From Cladophialophora immunda (lineage: Eukaryota > Ascomycota > Eurotiomycetes > Chaetothyriales > Herpotrichiellaceae): a DNA stretch of 64,000 bases. The notes beneath the pieces were generated by a model. The model had not been told where the DNA came from and did no database searches. It was given only the letters and a program-made list of their open reading frames with translations. Of this stretch, positions 11,133 through 22,231 are shown one piece after another. The stretch is from NCBI RefSeq assembly GCF_000835495.1, contig NW_015622541.1:2728001-2792000 (forward strand). Reading direction: 5' to 3'. Every line of letters starts with the position of its first letter. Within the stretch, counting starts at the first letter, position 1. The position numbers and the translations under genes are program-made.

Positions 11133-11811
11133 ATTGCACAGATCGAGGCGGCCAGAACTCTGTTTTCCGACTCACATTACGACTGTTCACGAATTCTCTT
11201 CTCTGAATTTCTTCGTGCGTATTTGCCTCTTCATACGCACATGGTGCTTGTCGCCGGCGACGTTCTGACGGGGGGATGCATCTGCGAGAGTGTTCACCGC
11301 CAATCATACATAAGGGACGACCGAAGGAAGGGAGAGTGCAATGGGAATGGAGTTTTGATCATGTTGGTGTTATTTACTGCGTTGGGAGTCCATTATCTGG
11401 TACCTACCAAGATATATTTCCCCTGCATTCTCAACCAAATACCATACATAGTCATTGGTCAATGAATATCTTCATCCAACTTTTGTGCCTTTACGTCCCG
11501 TGATGAGGCCTTGGAGAGAAAGAGAAAGACTTGCTATCCGTGGCATGTCAGAAAACAAGATTTAAGATAGAAAAGAAGAAGAGGAAAATAGGGGGGGGGG
11601 GGTGGGGGAAGCATCAAGTGCTATGTATGTATGTGCCGTGTCGTTGGTCTATTTCATTCTCCTATAGAGGGTTACGCCAGAGTACTGTACCTCGCACCAT
11701 AAAGGGGAGAAAAAGCCCAGATATTAGATCATGCTTCTACGCGCGGATACAATGAAATTGAAAACTCGTTCTTTTTGCCCCAGAGATTAGGTAGGGGACC
11801 CCCCCTCCCCG
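11133..11811. other. Convergent 3' intergenic region with a G-run
   Basis: About 680 bp between two converging genes. It contains a 12-base G homopolymer (11591-11602), a T and five more Gs. No gene is supported. Confidence 0.6.
11591..11608 (+). repeat. Poly-G tract (12 G, T, 5 G)
   Basis: A homopolymer run read directly in the sequence. It could form a G-quadruplex in RNA or DNA and is also a place where assembly or sequencing length errors are likely. Confidence 0.7.
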
Positions 11812-14271
11812 TCAGATCAATACCCAGTCGAGACCCAGCTCTGCGGCTGCGGCTTCGATGCTAGCTTGCACCTGGGTGTCTACGAGTCCTTCTCCCTCTC
11901 CGGCCGCCACCGTACTTGGACCTGGCCCCTGCGCGTCTGAGGTCAACGACGACGATTGGAGTTGGGGCTGGGGGCCGGGTCGCGACCGAACCAGCCTCGC
12001 GAGGAGGACCTTGATGTTCTCATACCGCGGATCCACCCTGTCCTTCTCCGGCGTGCCGGTTCCTGGCGCATTTCCACCACGAGCTGCTTGCTCTGCGTGT
12101 TCGTTGTTTCTCTCCAATGACTCGGGCCCGGGACGCGGAGGGGGTGTCTGCGCGGCGATCTCGCGAAGTCGCCTCAACAACTGAAAGTCATCTCGCGCGA
12201 GAGCGGCTCTGATCGAGCCATGCGTGGACGGAAACGCGGCGAGGAGAGCCAGACCGAACCAGGCTTCTGCTTCGGCCTGGGCCTGCGGGAGGGATGGCTG
12301 GGGTGATGTTTGTCGTGGGTCGCTCGACTGGCTTGTAGACTGTGTCAGGATCCAGCATATCGTATTCGCGATTGTGGTGCTTGCTGGATTTGATGTTGCC
12401 GGGGTTGATGGCGAGGGTGTTTGCTGAGCGGGGAAGATGGATCGGAAGAGGGACTCGGCGTTTGTGTGATTCGTATGACTTGGTCGGTCTCGTTCGATTG
12501 TGATGGCCGACTGCGTAGACTCTTGTTGGGACGAGAGTAGCGTGCGGAGTATTTCGATGGACAGCCTTCCTATCTCGGTCTTCGTTTCCCGGTGGCTTGT
12601 CTTTTCAAAGAGGGAAAATATCCGGGCTATCATCTTTGTATGGGCCATGTCTTCACTCGTGAGTCCCAGGTCGGAGAGATATTCCACACGTCCCTTGATC
12701 ATCAGTCTCACAAGGACGACGGCGTCGCGTTGCACTTCGAGTCGGAGGGAATCGACCTCGCTCGTAGAGGGGGCAAGGACCGCCGATACAGCCGCCACCA
12801 TCTCGGTGTGATGAAATGCGTCTTGGCCCTCACGACACAGTGACAGCCGCGTTGCGAGGTTGAGGGCGGGAAGAAGAACCCCCGCGTCGGTGCTCTTGAT
12901 GATCAAATCCGACAGGAAACTGGCAATCTTGGGTGCGGACCGAATGAGCTGCTCGGCGCGTTCCTTGGATACGGTGCTGTTGGCCAGGAGCACACAGATG
13001 CTGGCGAGGAGGTCGTGCGGCCTGTCCACGTCAAGGGCTTCGATGCAGCCGCGAATGAGCGGAGATTGGGGTCCGGAAACTTGTTCATACTTTTCGGATG
13101 CAGATATACTATACACCATCTTGAGGATCGCCTTCTGGTACGGAGCCAGTGCTGGTTCATCTTCATCAGCATCATCAGTTTCGACGCCTAGACCATCCGT
13201 TGCATGAGGTAAGTGGATCAGGTTCCAGATCATGCGGAAGTCTCCCGCCACGAAACGATGAGTGTCTGGTTGTGAGAGCAGGTTGAGCACGGCTTGACAA
13301 ATCGAGGCTCGACAGTCAATATCCTCTTTCGCAAGTGCGACGCCCTGCGTTAACAGTGACTGAACAATGTCGGCGGTCGTGTCGATGTCGACCAAGGCGC
13401 CAGGTGCATTTCCATTAGCCTTGTGAACGAAGTTGTCGGTCCCGCAGAGTGCTACCCGACTGGCCATTTCAACCAGGTCAGCCAACGTCCCTAGGGAGAC
13501 CTGTCCGGAATCTTTGGCCTTGAGCAAAATTTCAAAGGACGTCACCCGCTCGTGCGGCGACCAATATGTGCCGAGTCTCTGCTCCGCGGCGTTGACGGCT
13601 GTGTTCGAGTCGACTTCTTCACCCCTTGCTGCCCTTTCTTGGAGAGAGGCCCATGGCTCGCCCTCTGCATTTCTCGCGGGTTCGTCGTAATCCACACAGA
13701 CGTTATAGAGGGTGGGGATCACAAGGTCGCATTCTCGCCCTTGTCTGACCATTCCTAGCATTGTTTCGATGCCACCGCGTTCAATGATGACGGACCGATT
13801 GATATTGTTGTCTGCGCAACAATTCGCGATAATTCTGAGGGCAGACCTCGATTGTTCGCTTGTTGATGCCGGGGTCATCCCGGAGACAACCCGCCTCGCA
13901 ACTTCAACAATACAGTCGGGGGGAGATGCCCATCTCATCTCGTTATTGTTGACCACATCATCTGGTTTAGCCTCGAGGCCAAAAAGGGGTCGCCAAAATG
14001 GCACTTCTCGCGTCGAGTCCGCGAGAGTGCTGAGGATAGCGGTCTTGAATCCACCCGGTTGTCCCTTTTGGATTATGTCATCCACATGGCTGACAAGAGC
14101 TGGCACGAGAGCCAGGACAGAGCGCTTCCCGTCGCTTGACTCAGTACAAGAGGACCTCAGTCCCGATATCACGGCGGAATGTTTCTGATTCAGAACCGCA
14201 TCACTGGACCAATGTTGCTCCAGTGCATCTACAAGCCAAAAGGAGGCATCACGGGCCGATATCAACTCCAT
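11812..14271 (-). CDS. Armadillo-repeat protein, SmgGDS/Rap1GDS1-like
   Basis: Single exon, 819 aa, ATG at 14271. The protein is mostly alpha-helical with ARM-like repeats; the clearest is residues ~165-215 (RSALRIIANCCADNNINRS..IERGGIETML...LVIPTLYNVCVDY), which resembles SmgGDS (Rap1 GTPase-GDP dissociation stimulator 1). Long helical ARM-like stretches run to about residue 570. A Ser/Thr/Pro-rich segment (~600-670) and a Pro/Gly-rich segment (~710-790) look disordered. SmgGDS proteins chaperone prenylated small GTPases such as Rho1 and Rap1 and act weakly as exchange factors. Family assignment rests on repeat pattern, so a generic ARM scaffold is the alternative. It diverges from DPM3. Confidence 0.65.
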   Translation of the reverse strand: MELISARDASFWLVDALEQHWSSDAVLNQKHSAVISGLRSSCTESSDGKRSVLALVPALVSHVDDIIQKGQPGGFKTAILSTLADSTREVPFWRPLFGLEAKPDDVVNNNEMRWASPPDCIVEVARRVVSGMTPASTSEQSRSALRIIANCCADNNINRSVIIERGGIETMLGMVRQGRECDLVIPTLYNVCVDYDEPARNAEGEPWASLQERAARGEEVDSNTAVNAAEQRLGTYWSPHERVTSFEILLKAKDSGQVSLGTLADLVEMASRVALCGTDNFVHKANGNAPGALVDIDTTADIVQSLLTQGVALAKEDIDCRASICQAVLNLLSQPDTHRFVAGDFRMIWNLIHLPHATDGLGVETDDADEDEPALAPYQKAILKMVYSISASEKYEQVSGPQSPLIRGCIEALDVDRPHDLLASICVLLANSTVSKERAEQLIRSAPKIASFLSDLIIKSTDAGVLLPALNLATRLSLCREGQDAFHHTEMVAAVSAVLAPSTSEVDSLRLEVQRDAVVLVRLMIKGRVEYLSDLGLTSEDMAHTKMIARIFSLFEKTSHRETKTEIGRLSIEILRTLLSSQQESTQSAITIERDRPSHTNHTNAESLFRSIFPAQQTPSPSTPATSNPASTTIANTICWILTQSTSQSSDPRQTSPQPSLPQAQAEAEAWFGLALLAAFPSTHGSIRAALARDDFQLLRRLREIAAQTPPPRPGPESLERNNEHAEQAARGGNAPGTGTPEKDRVDPRYENIKVLLARLVRSRPGPQPQLQSSSLTSDAQGPGPSTVAAGEGEGLVDTQVQASIEAAAAELGLDWVLI

Positions 14272-14770
14272 TCAGCCCCAATGACAAACTGCTGCCCTCG
14301 TTTCTCCCTATCGGTGGGCGAATCCAGCGGAAGTCAACATGGAAACTAGACTGATGCTGCCTGGCTTCAAAAGAGCCTGGCTAATGATTTGCCAGCTTCC
14401 GCACATGGGGCGGAGCCACAGCGTCGAAAGGTGACTTCCACAACTGGTACTCTTCAGATCTGAGATGACTGACACTCAAGAGCAAAACAAAGTACGTTGA
14501 GAATGAGACTAGGATCTCATTGCCGGGGTTGGCTGCAACTCTCTTGCACGACGAGGCTGAGCGCCAAGAGATTACGGCGCACCAGACGCCAGGACGCGCC
14601 ACAATGCATTTGGCTCCTGGCTGTCCTTTTCAATCGCCTCCATCGACCCTATCCAACATTTGATCGACTCCAGGTCATTATACGCGTGGAAATCCAAGTC
14701 AAAGCCACTCAGAATCTCCCCACGACCACCTCAGAACGATTACTTGTGCGAAATTAGTCGTTTTCCAACC
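14272..14770. other. Divergent promoter region (ARM protein / DPM3)
   Basis: About 500 bp between divergent start codons. No gene supported. Confidence 0.6.
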
Positions 14771-15136
14771 ATGGGACGCGCTGCGCAAACGATTTCCTTT
14801 GCATTGTTGATCTCCTCGGTACGTGCCCCTGGCCCATTGCCAACATCTGTGGAGGGGAGCACCTCTTAATTGTTGTCATAGGCATACCTTTTACTCGCTC
14901 TCCCTCTCTTGACTGAGGATTCGCCAGTGCCTTCCATCCTACCAACCAAAATCCAAGTGGAAATCATTCCAGTTCTCCCCTGCTGGGCTCTCGTGAGTCT
15001 CGGTGCATATCTACTGGGACGACTGGGACTGGGCGTCCTACGATTCAACGATACAAAGGAAGCTTATACCGAACTCATGGGGCAACTTGACGGGGCAAGA
15101 AAAAGTTTGGACGCGAGGAAAATTCGGTGGGACTAA
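14771..15136 (+). CDS. DPM3: Dolichol-phosphate mannosyltransferase subunit 3
   Basis: Two exons, 14771-14818 and 14882-15136 (intron 63 bp), give 100 aa. Two N-terminal hydrophobic segments (about residues 7-28 and 48-68) are followed by a cytosolic helix FNDTKEAYTELMGQLDGARKSL, the DPM3 signature (in animals F.D...A..EL...I..A+..L). DPM3 anchors and stabilises the catalytic Dpm1 subunit at the ER membrane, supplying Dol-P-Man for N-glycosylation, O-mannosylation and GPI anchors. Length agrees with the family (about 90-100 aa). The ATG context (accATGGG) is good. Its 3' end lies 114 bp from the converging phosphoribosyltransferase gene. Confidence 0.9.
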
Positions 15137-15250
15137 AAATGTGATACCATCGCGATTTTCACGATAGATTCACCTCTAATGCAATTCTTGCGCATATCAT
15201 CCTGCCCTCTACTCTATAACGAAAGCCAATGATCACGGCAAGAGCTCAAC

Positions 15251-16014
15251 TCAATTGACGCCATGGTTCTGGGCGAGTTGGTCGTGCTCGTCGATATCGG
15301 TGGCTTCCCAGGGATAGCATATCCATACATCGGGAACGGTGACGGCCGCCAGATACCGATTCTCCTTGAGCATGTCATCTGGAAGGTGTCCTTTCTTCTC
15401 CTTGTCCTTGTTGTGCAGCACGAAGATGGAGAATCTTGTCTTTTCGGCTCTGCCTTGTTGTTGTCTGGCCAGTTCCACGTCCTTTTCCAACTCCTTGACT
15501 GCATATTCGAGTGTGGTGCGTGTGTCATCCACCTCGTCGACGATTAGGACATTCTTGCCGATCAGATTCTTCATCTCAAGTGAGGACAGATCCAGCCATT
15601 GTGTCCGTGTGACTTTTGTGCCAGGCGCTTCGACAGGGTCTGAGCCAGAAAGTTGTTCGTAGAGCGAGAGGCCAATGGCTTGGATGGGGATATTAGGAGC
15701 ACCGGGTCGCTTGAGGAATGATCTAATCGCTCACTTTGTCAGTTGGTGCTCACCTCTTTGCTCAGTGTCGTAGGCCGCAACCCACCTCAGGATCCTCGCT
15801 GGCACATATCCGCCACCACCAATGGCGATCATAAGATTGGGCTGGAAGTCATTCAGGATCTTCTCGGCGGATGTCTGGCACAGTTTATGGATCTGATCGC
15901 TTGCGTGAGCCCATATTTGAGAGAATGCTGGCTTGGGAAACGGGTCGCATGCTGTTTGGCCCGCGGGGAATTGGCACGAACCTCGTTGTACGTCACGTAG
16001 ACCTTTTCCACCAT
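15251..16014 (-). CDS. HPT1: Hypoxanthine/xanthine phosphoribosyltransferase
   Basis: Three exons in order 16014-15982, 15892-15786, 15722-15251, giving 203 aa. The spliced start is MVEKVYVTYNEIHKLCQ, matching Hpt1/Xpt1-type enzymes. Key elements: IAIGGGGYVPARIL (residues ~33-46) near the N-terminus, the PRPP-binding loop VLIVDEVDDTRTTLEYA (~100-116), and the C-terminal YPWEATDIDEHD. The enzyme salvages hypoxanthine, guanine or xanthine with PRPP to the nucleotide; substrate preference between yeast Hpt1 and Xpt1 types cannot be told by eye. The first intron donor (GTTCGT) is slightly unusual but is the only choice that joins the conserved YN(E/D)(I/V)HKLCQ block in frame. No targeting signal; cytosolic. 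Confidence 0.9.
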
Positions 16015-17881
16015 TTTTGCGGCTGCACAAACTGAGAATTCGATGGGCCGTGGGAGGGGAAAGCTTGCCTAGTTTGGGGGAAATGAAAGGAAGTCTATTG
16101 TAGGTCGAGGTGGTAGTCACATCTTTTCTTCAGACCCCGTCCAGCCCAACAGGGTAGCGGGAGGCTCTCGGGCAAAAAAGTTCGCTGCACACCAAATTTT
16201 GCTCTGCCTGCGCCGCAGAAAGGCCCCCCGCAACTGCAGACTGAGATCTTGTACTTCGACGTACGCCAAGACGCCGGGCGCTACGGTGGAGGAAGCGCGT
16301 GTTATTGCGATGTCTTCTTCCGCAGCCTTTGCACTTTGACAACGCACATCACTTGTCTCGGTCGAGGTCTTGGATGGGCGGCGTGTTGACCCCATGTGCT
16401 CGCATGTATTCATCCAGGAGGACAGAACACCACGGACCAGAAGTTTAAGACCGCCTCCCGAGTCCCCCACTATCACGTACCGCCCAACGCCATCACCCTT
16501 TGTACCCTCGGCATACGGCACAAGTGACTCAACGTTCACTCAGTGACTGATCCCGGTCGCGGGGCGGTCAAATATGCAGCGCCTTCTAATTCAATAGTGA
16601 ATCTGCCGTTGGAATTCGTGTCGCCAAAGAAGTTTGTGCTCCTGGCAGGCGCCACGGTCTTCGGAAACGACCCTGAACAACGTTGTCAAGGATACCTAGC
16701 GTTAATATTAGCCATGTACCGAGTACAATCCGCAAACGGTGCATGGATGGGTCCATACTCGCTGTTTGCCGAAAACTCATCCCATTTTAGGTTGTATAGT
16801 TTGCCAATTGGACTTCAGGGTGACTTGGACGAAATCCGTGCCCGACAAGCCGCAGGGTTTGACCATATCTCGAAAAAGGAATTCAGAAGCTGGGAGTTTA
16901 TTCGCCCACTTATCAAGCACTGGTTGTACACGCCATCGTATACTTTGGCGCGGAGTTAAGAGATGAAGGTGGCCCGGGAGACTGCCTCGCAAAGCTCATC
17001 GTCGACACAATAACTGCGGGAACGAATGCCGCTGCCGATGATGCTGAGACTGGTCCGCGGTCGGTACGATCTATACATCGGGGAAACGGACCTCGCTCTC
17101 GTTTGTTCCGGTTATATTCGACGCGTGAACCTATGCTATCCCTCGCACCGATGGCTCTGTCATGATATGCAGGGCAGAGACCCATCTTTGTACCCGGGAT
17201 GGCGGAACGTCCAAGACAATGCCTTCCACGGTCCCTCCAATGGATTTTGTTCACCTCGGGAAATAGTCCCACGGGCTCATGTGCTCCCGCATTGAAGTGG
17301 GCTCGGGACAGATGCAGGGTCTCCTGGCTGGGTCAATTCGCATATGCCAATAGGTGGCTATCATAGCGTGGTTACTGGATTTGTACCGTGTAGAGCAGCA
17401 TCTGATACGATCATGGTGCGGTCTCAACTTCCAGCAGTGTCCAAGAACGCGGTATGCCGGGTTTCTCCAAGCCCTGGGCGCAAACTGGTGGATGTCCCGA
17501 GGATAGTTCTACAGGCTGCGAGGAGTTATCTGCACGCTTGCTGTCACCCTTGACTACCATTGGTATCCAGGCATACAACGCGGCAGTTCGGTACCGCATC
17601 GATAGCGCAGGCAGGGACCTCAGCGCGAACTAGACGTATAGACTGCATCGACAATTGCAGGGAATCCAATTGGCGGGTTTCGCGGAAGCTTTCCCGCATA
17701 AATGCCTTGCGATTTTGTTGACACGACTTACTCTGCTGCTGTATTTAATCCCGGAGCCAGACTTCCTCGATTTAAAGACGCTCACTCCTCAGCGCCAAGT
17801 GAGAATCAGTTGTCTCTCCGTGCACCCGAATGGTGTCAGCGGCAACCCACTTGAACCCAAGCAAATCCGCAAGACCCGATC
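16015..17881. other. Gene-poor stretch with unassigned open frames
   Basis: About 1.87 kb with no gene I can support. A plus-strand frame ending near 16959 (ending ...WLYTPSYTLARS) and an adjacent shifted frame around 16920-17160 (VYFGAELRDEGGPGDCLAKL...) both have protein-like composition, as a frameshifted relic might, but I recognise no family and the upstream start is not ATG. A minus-strand frame near 16117-16539 also starts at a non-ATG codon. Confidence 0.35.
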
Positions 17882-19710
17882 ATGCGATCGAACAAGGCCT
17901 CAATCGTCGTTCCCGACGTCCTCTGGCTCAATGCTAAAACCCCGACAAACTTCAAGTCGACATCCGACTACGAACAGAAGAGTATCATTGCTGTTCGAGC
18001 TCAGCACTATTCTACACAGAAGCGGGTGGAACTGGCCTCACTATTGGCTGAACAGCCAAACCTTGAGTCCAAGCCTCCACATGGACAAACTGTATCATCG
18101 CCAGCTCATGGGCTGGTAAGTTCGATCTAGCTCTACATATTCGTTGATATCACATAGTGCTAAGGCAGTATTCTCTTGATCCATAGAGAAAAGCACCATC
18201 AGAACCCCGCCAGACTGACAATACACTTGAACAAGATGCTAAAGGACGCCACCAGCGAAAGGTCGTCAAGAGGCGCCTCCCTCCGCAACAACGTATCCGC
18301 TCAACAAAAGCCACGGTGGTTCCGTCCGTTGGACTGGGTGACTCGTTATCAATGCTTCTTCAAAGGGGAAACAGCGACCCGTTTTCTGCGACGCCTATTC
18401 ATCTATCCGCGCTGAGACATAGTGTGATATCGACAATTCAACCAATGTCTCTGAGGACGATCTGGGCAGACGAAGTCGGGACGCCCAATGCAGCCAAAAT
18501 TCTGGTGCCTGCACAAACGAGAGTTTACAAGTCGTATATGAGCCACGAAGCGGTCATGCATGCCCTCCTCGCGTACTGCTGGTCGGTCCTGGCTCGTCTG
18601 CACCCCCACGACAAGGAACTATATTGGGCCTACGCCCTTGACCATGAAACTCGGGGCATTCGTGTGCTGCAGCCGCTTATAGCGTTGGGGTTCAACGCAG
18701 GTGACAATCTCGAGGTTGCGGTGCAAGCCGTCATGTTGTTGTGCTGCGCAGCCGTGTACCGCTCCCGTCTTGATGCACTCTTTCTGCACCTGAAAGGACT
18801 GAAGCAGTTAATTCAGTCCATGGGAGGGGTTGGCGGACTTCCTTGGATCAGAAAGGAGATCATCATCTATCTCGTTGTCAGGGTCGCTGCGGCTACGGGT
18901 ACGCGCAGCATTCTCGACCCTTCAAGCTGGGATCCGGGGTGGTGGTCGGAGAATGGGCCCCGTGAAACCATGGCCGACCTGACAACTGGCCGCGAGCCCA
19001 ATCTCGGATTCTCCTCAGCCTCGCCGGGAACGAATGACTTCCCCTGCATTTTCATGGCTCTGCGTGAACTGGTCGAGGTGGAAGGTCTCAAGAGGCGGAC
19101 GGCAGATGACGAGCCAGAACAAATCAATAGGCTGTTCCGCTGGTCTTTTCTTCGGCGACAAGCGGTGAGAGCTCGAATTCTGGATTATTGGTGCGACCTG
19201 ACAGAACCCACAAATGCCGTTGATCCTCCAAAGGGAAGTCCGACTCCTACAACGGTTCACCATGCATCGGTTGGTATGTGTCTTTGTCTGGCTCTCCACC
19301 TGGTCATGGCTTTCGGTCTAGAAGCATCACTATTGAGGCAAACCTGGGTCTCCACGATACATGTTTGGCACATTATGCTACTCAGATGCGTGCAGAAGCT
19401 TGGATTTGAGAGTGATAAAATTGATCAGTCCCATCCGGGTGCATTGGATATCTTGTGGGTCTACTGCATAGGGGCATATGTGGAGCAGCTGTCTCTGAAC
19501 CATGTCCTTCGGCATCATCCTAACTTTTGGGCTCTTTATACTGCTGAACGGGTGGACATTCGATGGTTTTCTGTTCGATTCGGAGATGTGGCTCGAAGGC
19601 TTGGCTACAGGCAATATCAAGACGTGGCTGTGCTCTTCGAGAAACGCTACGTCCACATACCATCACTCCAGGACGCCGTACTGAGAAAGATATTCGACTT
19701 TGACTGTTGA
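17882..19710 (+). CDS. Fungal-specific transcription factor domain protein lacking a zinc cluster
   Basis: Two exons, 17882-18115 and 18187-19710 (intron 71 bp), give 585 aa. The N-terminus (residues ~22-45, FKSTSDYEQKSIIAVRAQHYS) followed by a basic stretch (KGRHQRKVVKRRLPPQQR) and then LGDSLSMLLQRGNSDPFSATPI is the layout of Fungal_trans_2 (PF11951) proteins, where ...RSDPF..YPI begins the helical regulatory domain. The remaining ~450 residues are helical and Trp/Leu-rich, as expected. No C6 zinc cluster is present, which is common in this subfamily; DNA binding would have to come from the basic region or a partner. Function unknown. Confidence 0.75.
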
Positions 19711-20344
19711 GACTATCTTCCGGGCCGAAGGGTTGGCCGTGCGCTCGGCGTCCCGACTTCATCGTGGGATCCACAGAGCAGTGTGAGCATAGGCATGCCT
19801 CTCACCCGCGACACTGGGCGCCTAGGGCCTTGATCACGACTAGAAATCCACAATCATACTGCACGATGATCTGAAAGCTGAGTCTGTGCATGGCCAGACA
19901 GGAGGATGATAGTGTGGAGTCAAATCTCATGGAAGTCTGCGGTGCAATTCCCTCTCACAACTGCCAACGGAGGACATATCGATTTCACTCTCTTCACCAG
20001 CCTGAATATTTGGCGTGCAAGATGGGTGCTGGCAGATTGGTTTCGAAGGAAAGCGCATACCGCAGTGGAAATTGCTCTTGTTGATGCTGTGGATCATTGT
20101 CGGAATGACGACTTGGCCTGGTCCGCCGAGCGTGGATATATTGTCGACGGAGCCACTCAGATGATCCTGAATATCACAGTGAGGGCAGGAACATTTTCTC
20201 GGATCAAAAGCGCATCGCTTCGTCGCTACGTTAGAGGTCTCGGCAGCTTGCTGATTGAGGACTTGCCAAGATATCGAATGTCTTGTCGAGGACACGACCA
20301 GAAACACTCAAGCCTTGATCGAGGTGCAATCTTAGCACACCATT
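19711..20344. other. Convergent intergenic region with an unassigned frame
   Basis: About 630 bp. A plus-strand ATG frame at 19906-20358 (150 codons) is open but has no recognisable domain, and its end runs into the last exon of the converging methyltransferase gene. I do not call it a gene. Confidence 0.5.
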
Positions 20345-21238
20345 TCAAGGCCTGCTAACTTCCAGCTGGTCGAGGCCTTCCACTTCGTCCGCGAACTCCA
20401 GATTGTCGAAGGCTTTGTCCGCGTCGGCTTTGATGAGTTCAACCATCCCCTGCAACGCATTAACCACAGACCTTTATAACCACGTGCTCAATGCTAACCT
20501 CAGGCATGGTTGGCTTGCCAGAATTATCGGTGACGTATCGGAAAGGCATCTCTGTGGATTCATGCTCATCCACCTTTAGCTCCGGAAAGTCGACATAAGG
20601 AATCTTATCGAGAGGAACTGTCGTGAAATGTTACCACAAAAAGCCCGTTACGCGCATATCTTCCAATCCCCTCATACCTTGATCAAGGATAACCATCCGT
20701 GTTACTCTGACAGCTGTGTCTGTAGTCATCTGTACGGGGCCCAGGCGGCGTCCGGAAAACCCCTTTTTTCGCAACTCGCTGGTACGGTCTTGGCTGATTA
20801 GATCTCCATCCCCAGAAACACAACAAGTGGCTAGCTACCTCGCGGGGGATCATCTCCTAGAAGTCGCGGTCAGCAATGGGGGCTCGTCAATGCGTGGAAC
20901 AATTGCTATATACCTAATATGCCGCCAAACAGGAAGACGTCAAATTCTTCAGCATCAGTAGGATGCAGTTCCTGCCTGGCTGCCGGATCGAGCAAGCAAA
21001 TCTTGTCCTTTTTGTCCGAGAAATAGGTTTCAATGCTGTCGGTCCTAGCCTCTGCGCCCCATGTTATCAGATCCTTCAGATCCTGTGATTCGAGCAGAGA
21101 CTGGGGCAGGGAAGACAAGATGAACTGGCATCCAGCTTGTTGTGATTCTTGGGAAATAGTCTTGTATTCCAGCGCGGACCAGGGGCCGAGTTCTGGGTCG
21201 AGATGCTCGACGACGAAGGTATATTTGCCGTGGGACAT
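20345..21238 (-). CDS. SFM1: SPOUT-family protein-arginine methyltransferase, SFM1-like
   Basis: Five exons in order 21238-20914, 20856-20839, 20788-20678, 20617-20499, 20449-20345, giving 225 aa. Signature blocks: the N-terminal FVVEHLDPELGPWSALEYK, CLLDPAARQELHPTDAEEFD (~85-104), the knot region FLFGGILGDDPPRDRTSEL (~105-123), LGPVQMTTDTAVRVTRMV, and IPYVDFPEL...MPFRYV. These define the DUF431/Sfm1 family, SAM-dependent SPOUT enzymes; yeast Sfm1 monomethylates an arginine of ribosomal protein Rps3. Exon 2 is an 18-nt microexon that carries the middle of GGILGDDPPR. The ATG at 21238 gives the usual short N-terminus. Confidence 0.88.
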
Positions 21239-22231
21239 GGCTTTCGCCTCGTCACCTGTATAGTTCGATGTAGGTGAAGCGACAGCACCTTGGCTGTTGA
21301 CGCTGCAAAAGAAAGGAATAAATTGGCAGTCCCTGGTCACGTGCTGATATGGGGCTTCGGAAAACAGTGGGGTTATCTCGGGGAGACTTTAGCACGCGTT
21401 TCTTGGCACCGCTGCTAGCCCCGAATCAACCGAAGCTGCCAAGACGAGGTGATTGGCGGCGGCATTTCATCATTCCTACCGACTACTGCATCAACGCAGT
21501 TCCGCACCCTTGAACACCCTGCTCTCTTCTCCCTCTTGCACCTCCATCCCAAGCGTCAGCACACAGGAATCTCCAACGGCCAAAGGAAAAGCCTCCCATT
21601 GAGACCCGTCTTGCGCTGGTGCGACGGCTTCCGCCTTTCCCCAGACGAATCCTCCCTGCTCTATCTGGAAACCCAGTCCACGGCGACTCTCCCACAGAAC
21701 CCCACCTTCACACACCCATACAAACTCCTTAGTTACTTCTTCTCTGCTCACCAACCCAAACCCAACCGCAGTCCTCCTCCATTGGCAAACCTGTGACACT
21801 TTTCCACACCCTCCCCTACCAGCTATTTTGCTCATACGAAGTCTACGGAAGCCATAATCCGTTGCCGCCTCCATACCATTGCTCGCGATTATTCTCCGCT
21901 GAAACGACAACAAAGGACGCTCGGACCCCCTCCTTGTTCTCCGGCATCATCCCTCTGACTTGGTTACAAAACCTCACGAGTCTGCTGCCACCGACATTGT
22001 CCGTCTCTGACACCTTCTCTCCTCCCTCTTCCAATTCCTCCTCTCGAAGTCGACCTTGCACAAATTCCCTTTTCTGCGAAGATACCCTAGGAGTTCGAGC
22101 GATCGTACCTTCCTGTTGGCACTTGCTTCGGCAGGGGTTGCTCCCTTCCCACCAGATACAAGTATCCGCTGTCGACATCCTCCGCAGTCCAGAATCTGAG
22201 GATTAATACCTGCAAAAAAGGGCCGGCAATC
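21239..22231. other. Divergent promoter and CT-rich leader (SFM1 / endosulfine)
   Basis: About 990 bp. From roughly 21470 the plus strand is strongly CT-rich up to the endosulfine start, as in long fungal leaders. Complementary minus-strand open frames are low-complexity shadows of that bias. Confidence 0.6.

Noticed and set aside
16117..16539. Minus-strand open frame of about 140 codons
   Set aside because: It begins at GTG rather than ATG, has no domain and lies just upstream of the phosphoribosyltransferase start, where promoter sequence is expected.
19906..20358. Open frame of 150 codons on the plus strand
   Set aside because: It has an ATG but no recognisable domain, and it overlaps the final exon of the well-supported SFM1-like gene on the other strand.
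21491..21913. Minus-strand open frame opposite the endosulfine leader
   Set aside because: Gly/Arg/Glu-rich shadow of a CT-rich leader; no domain.
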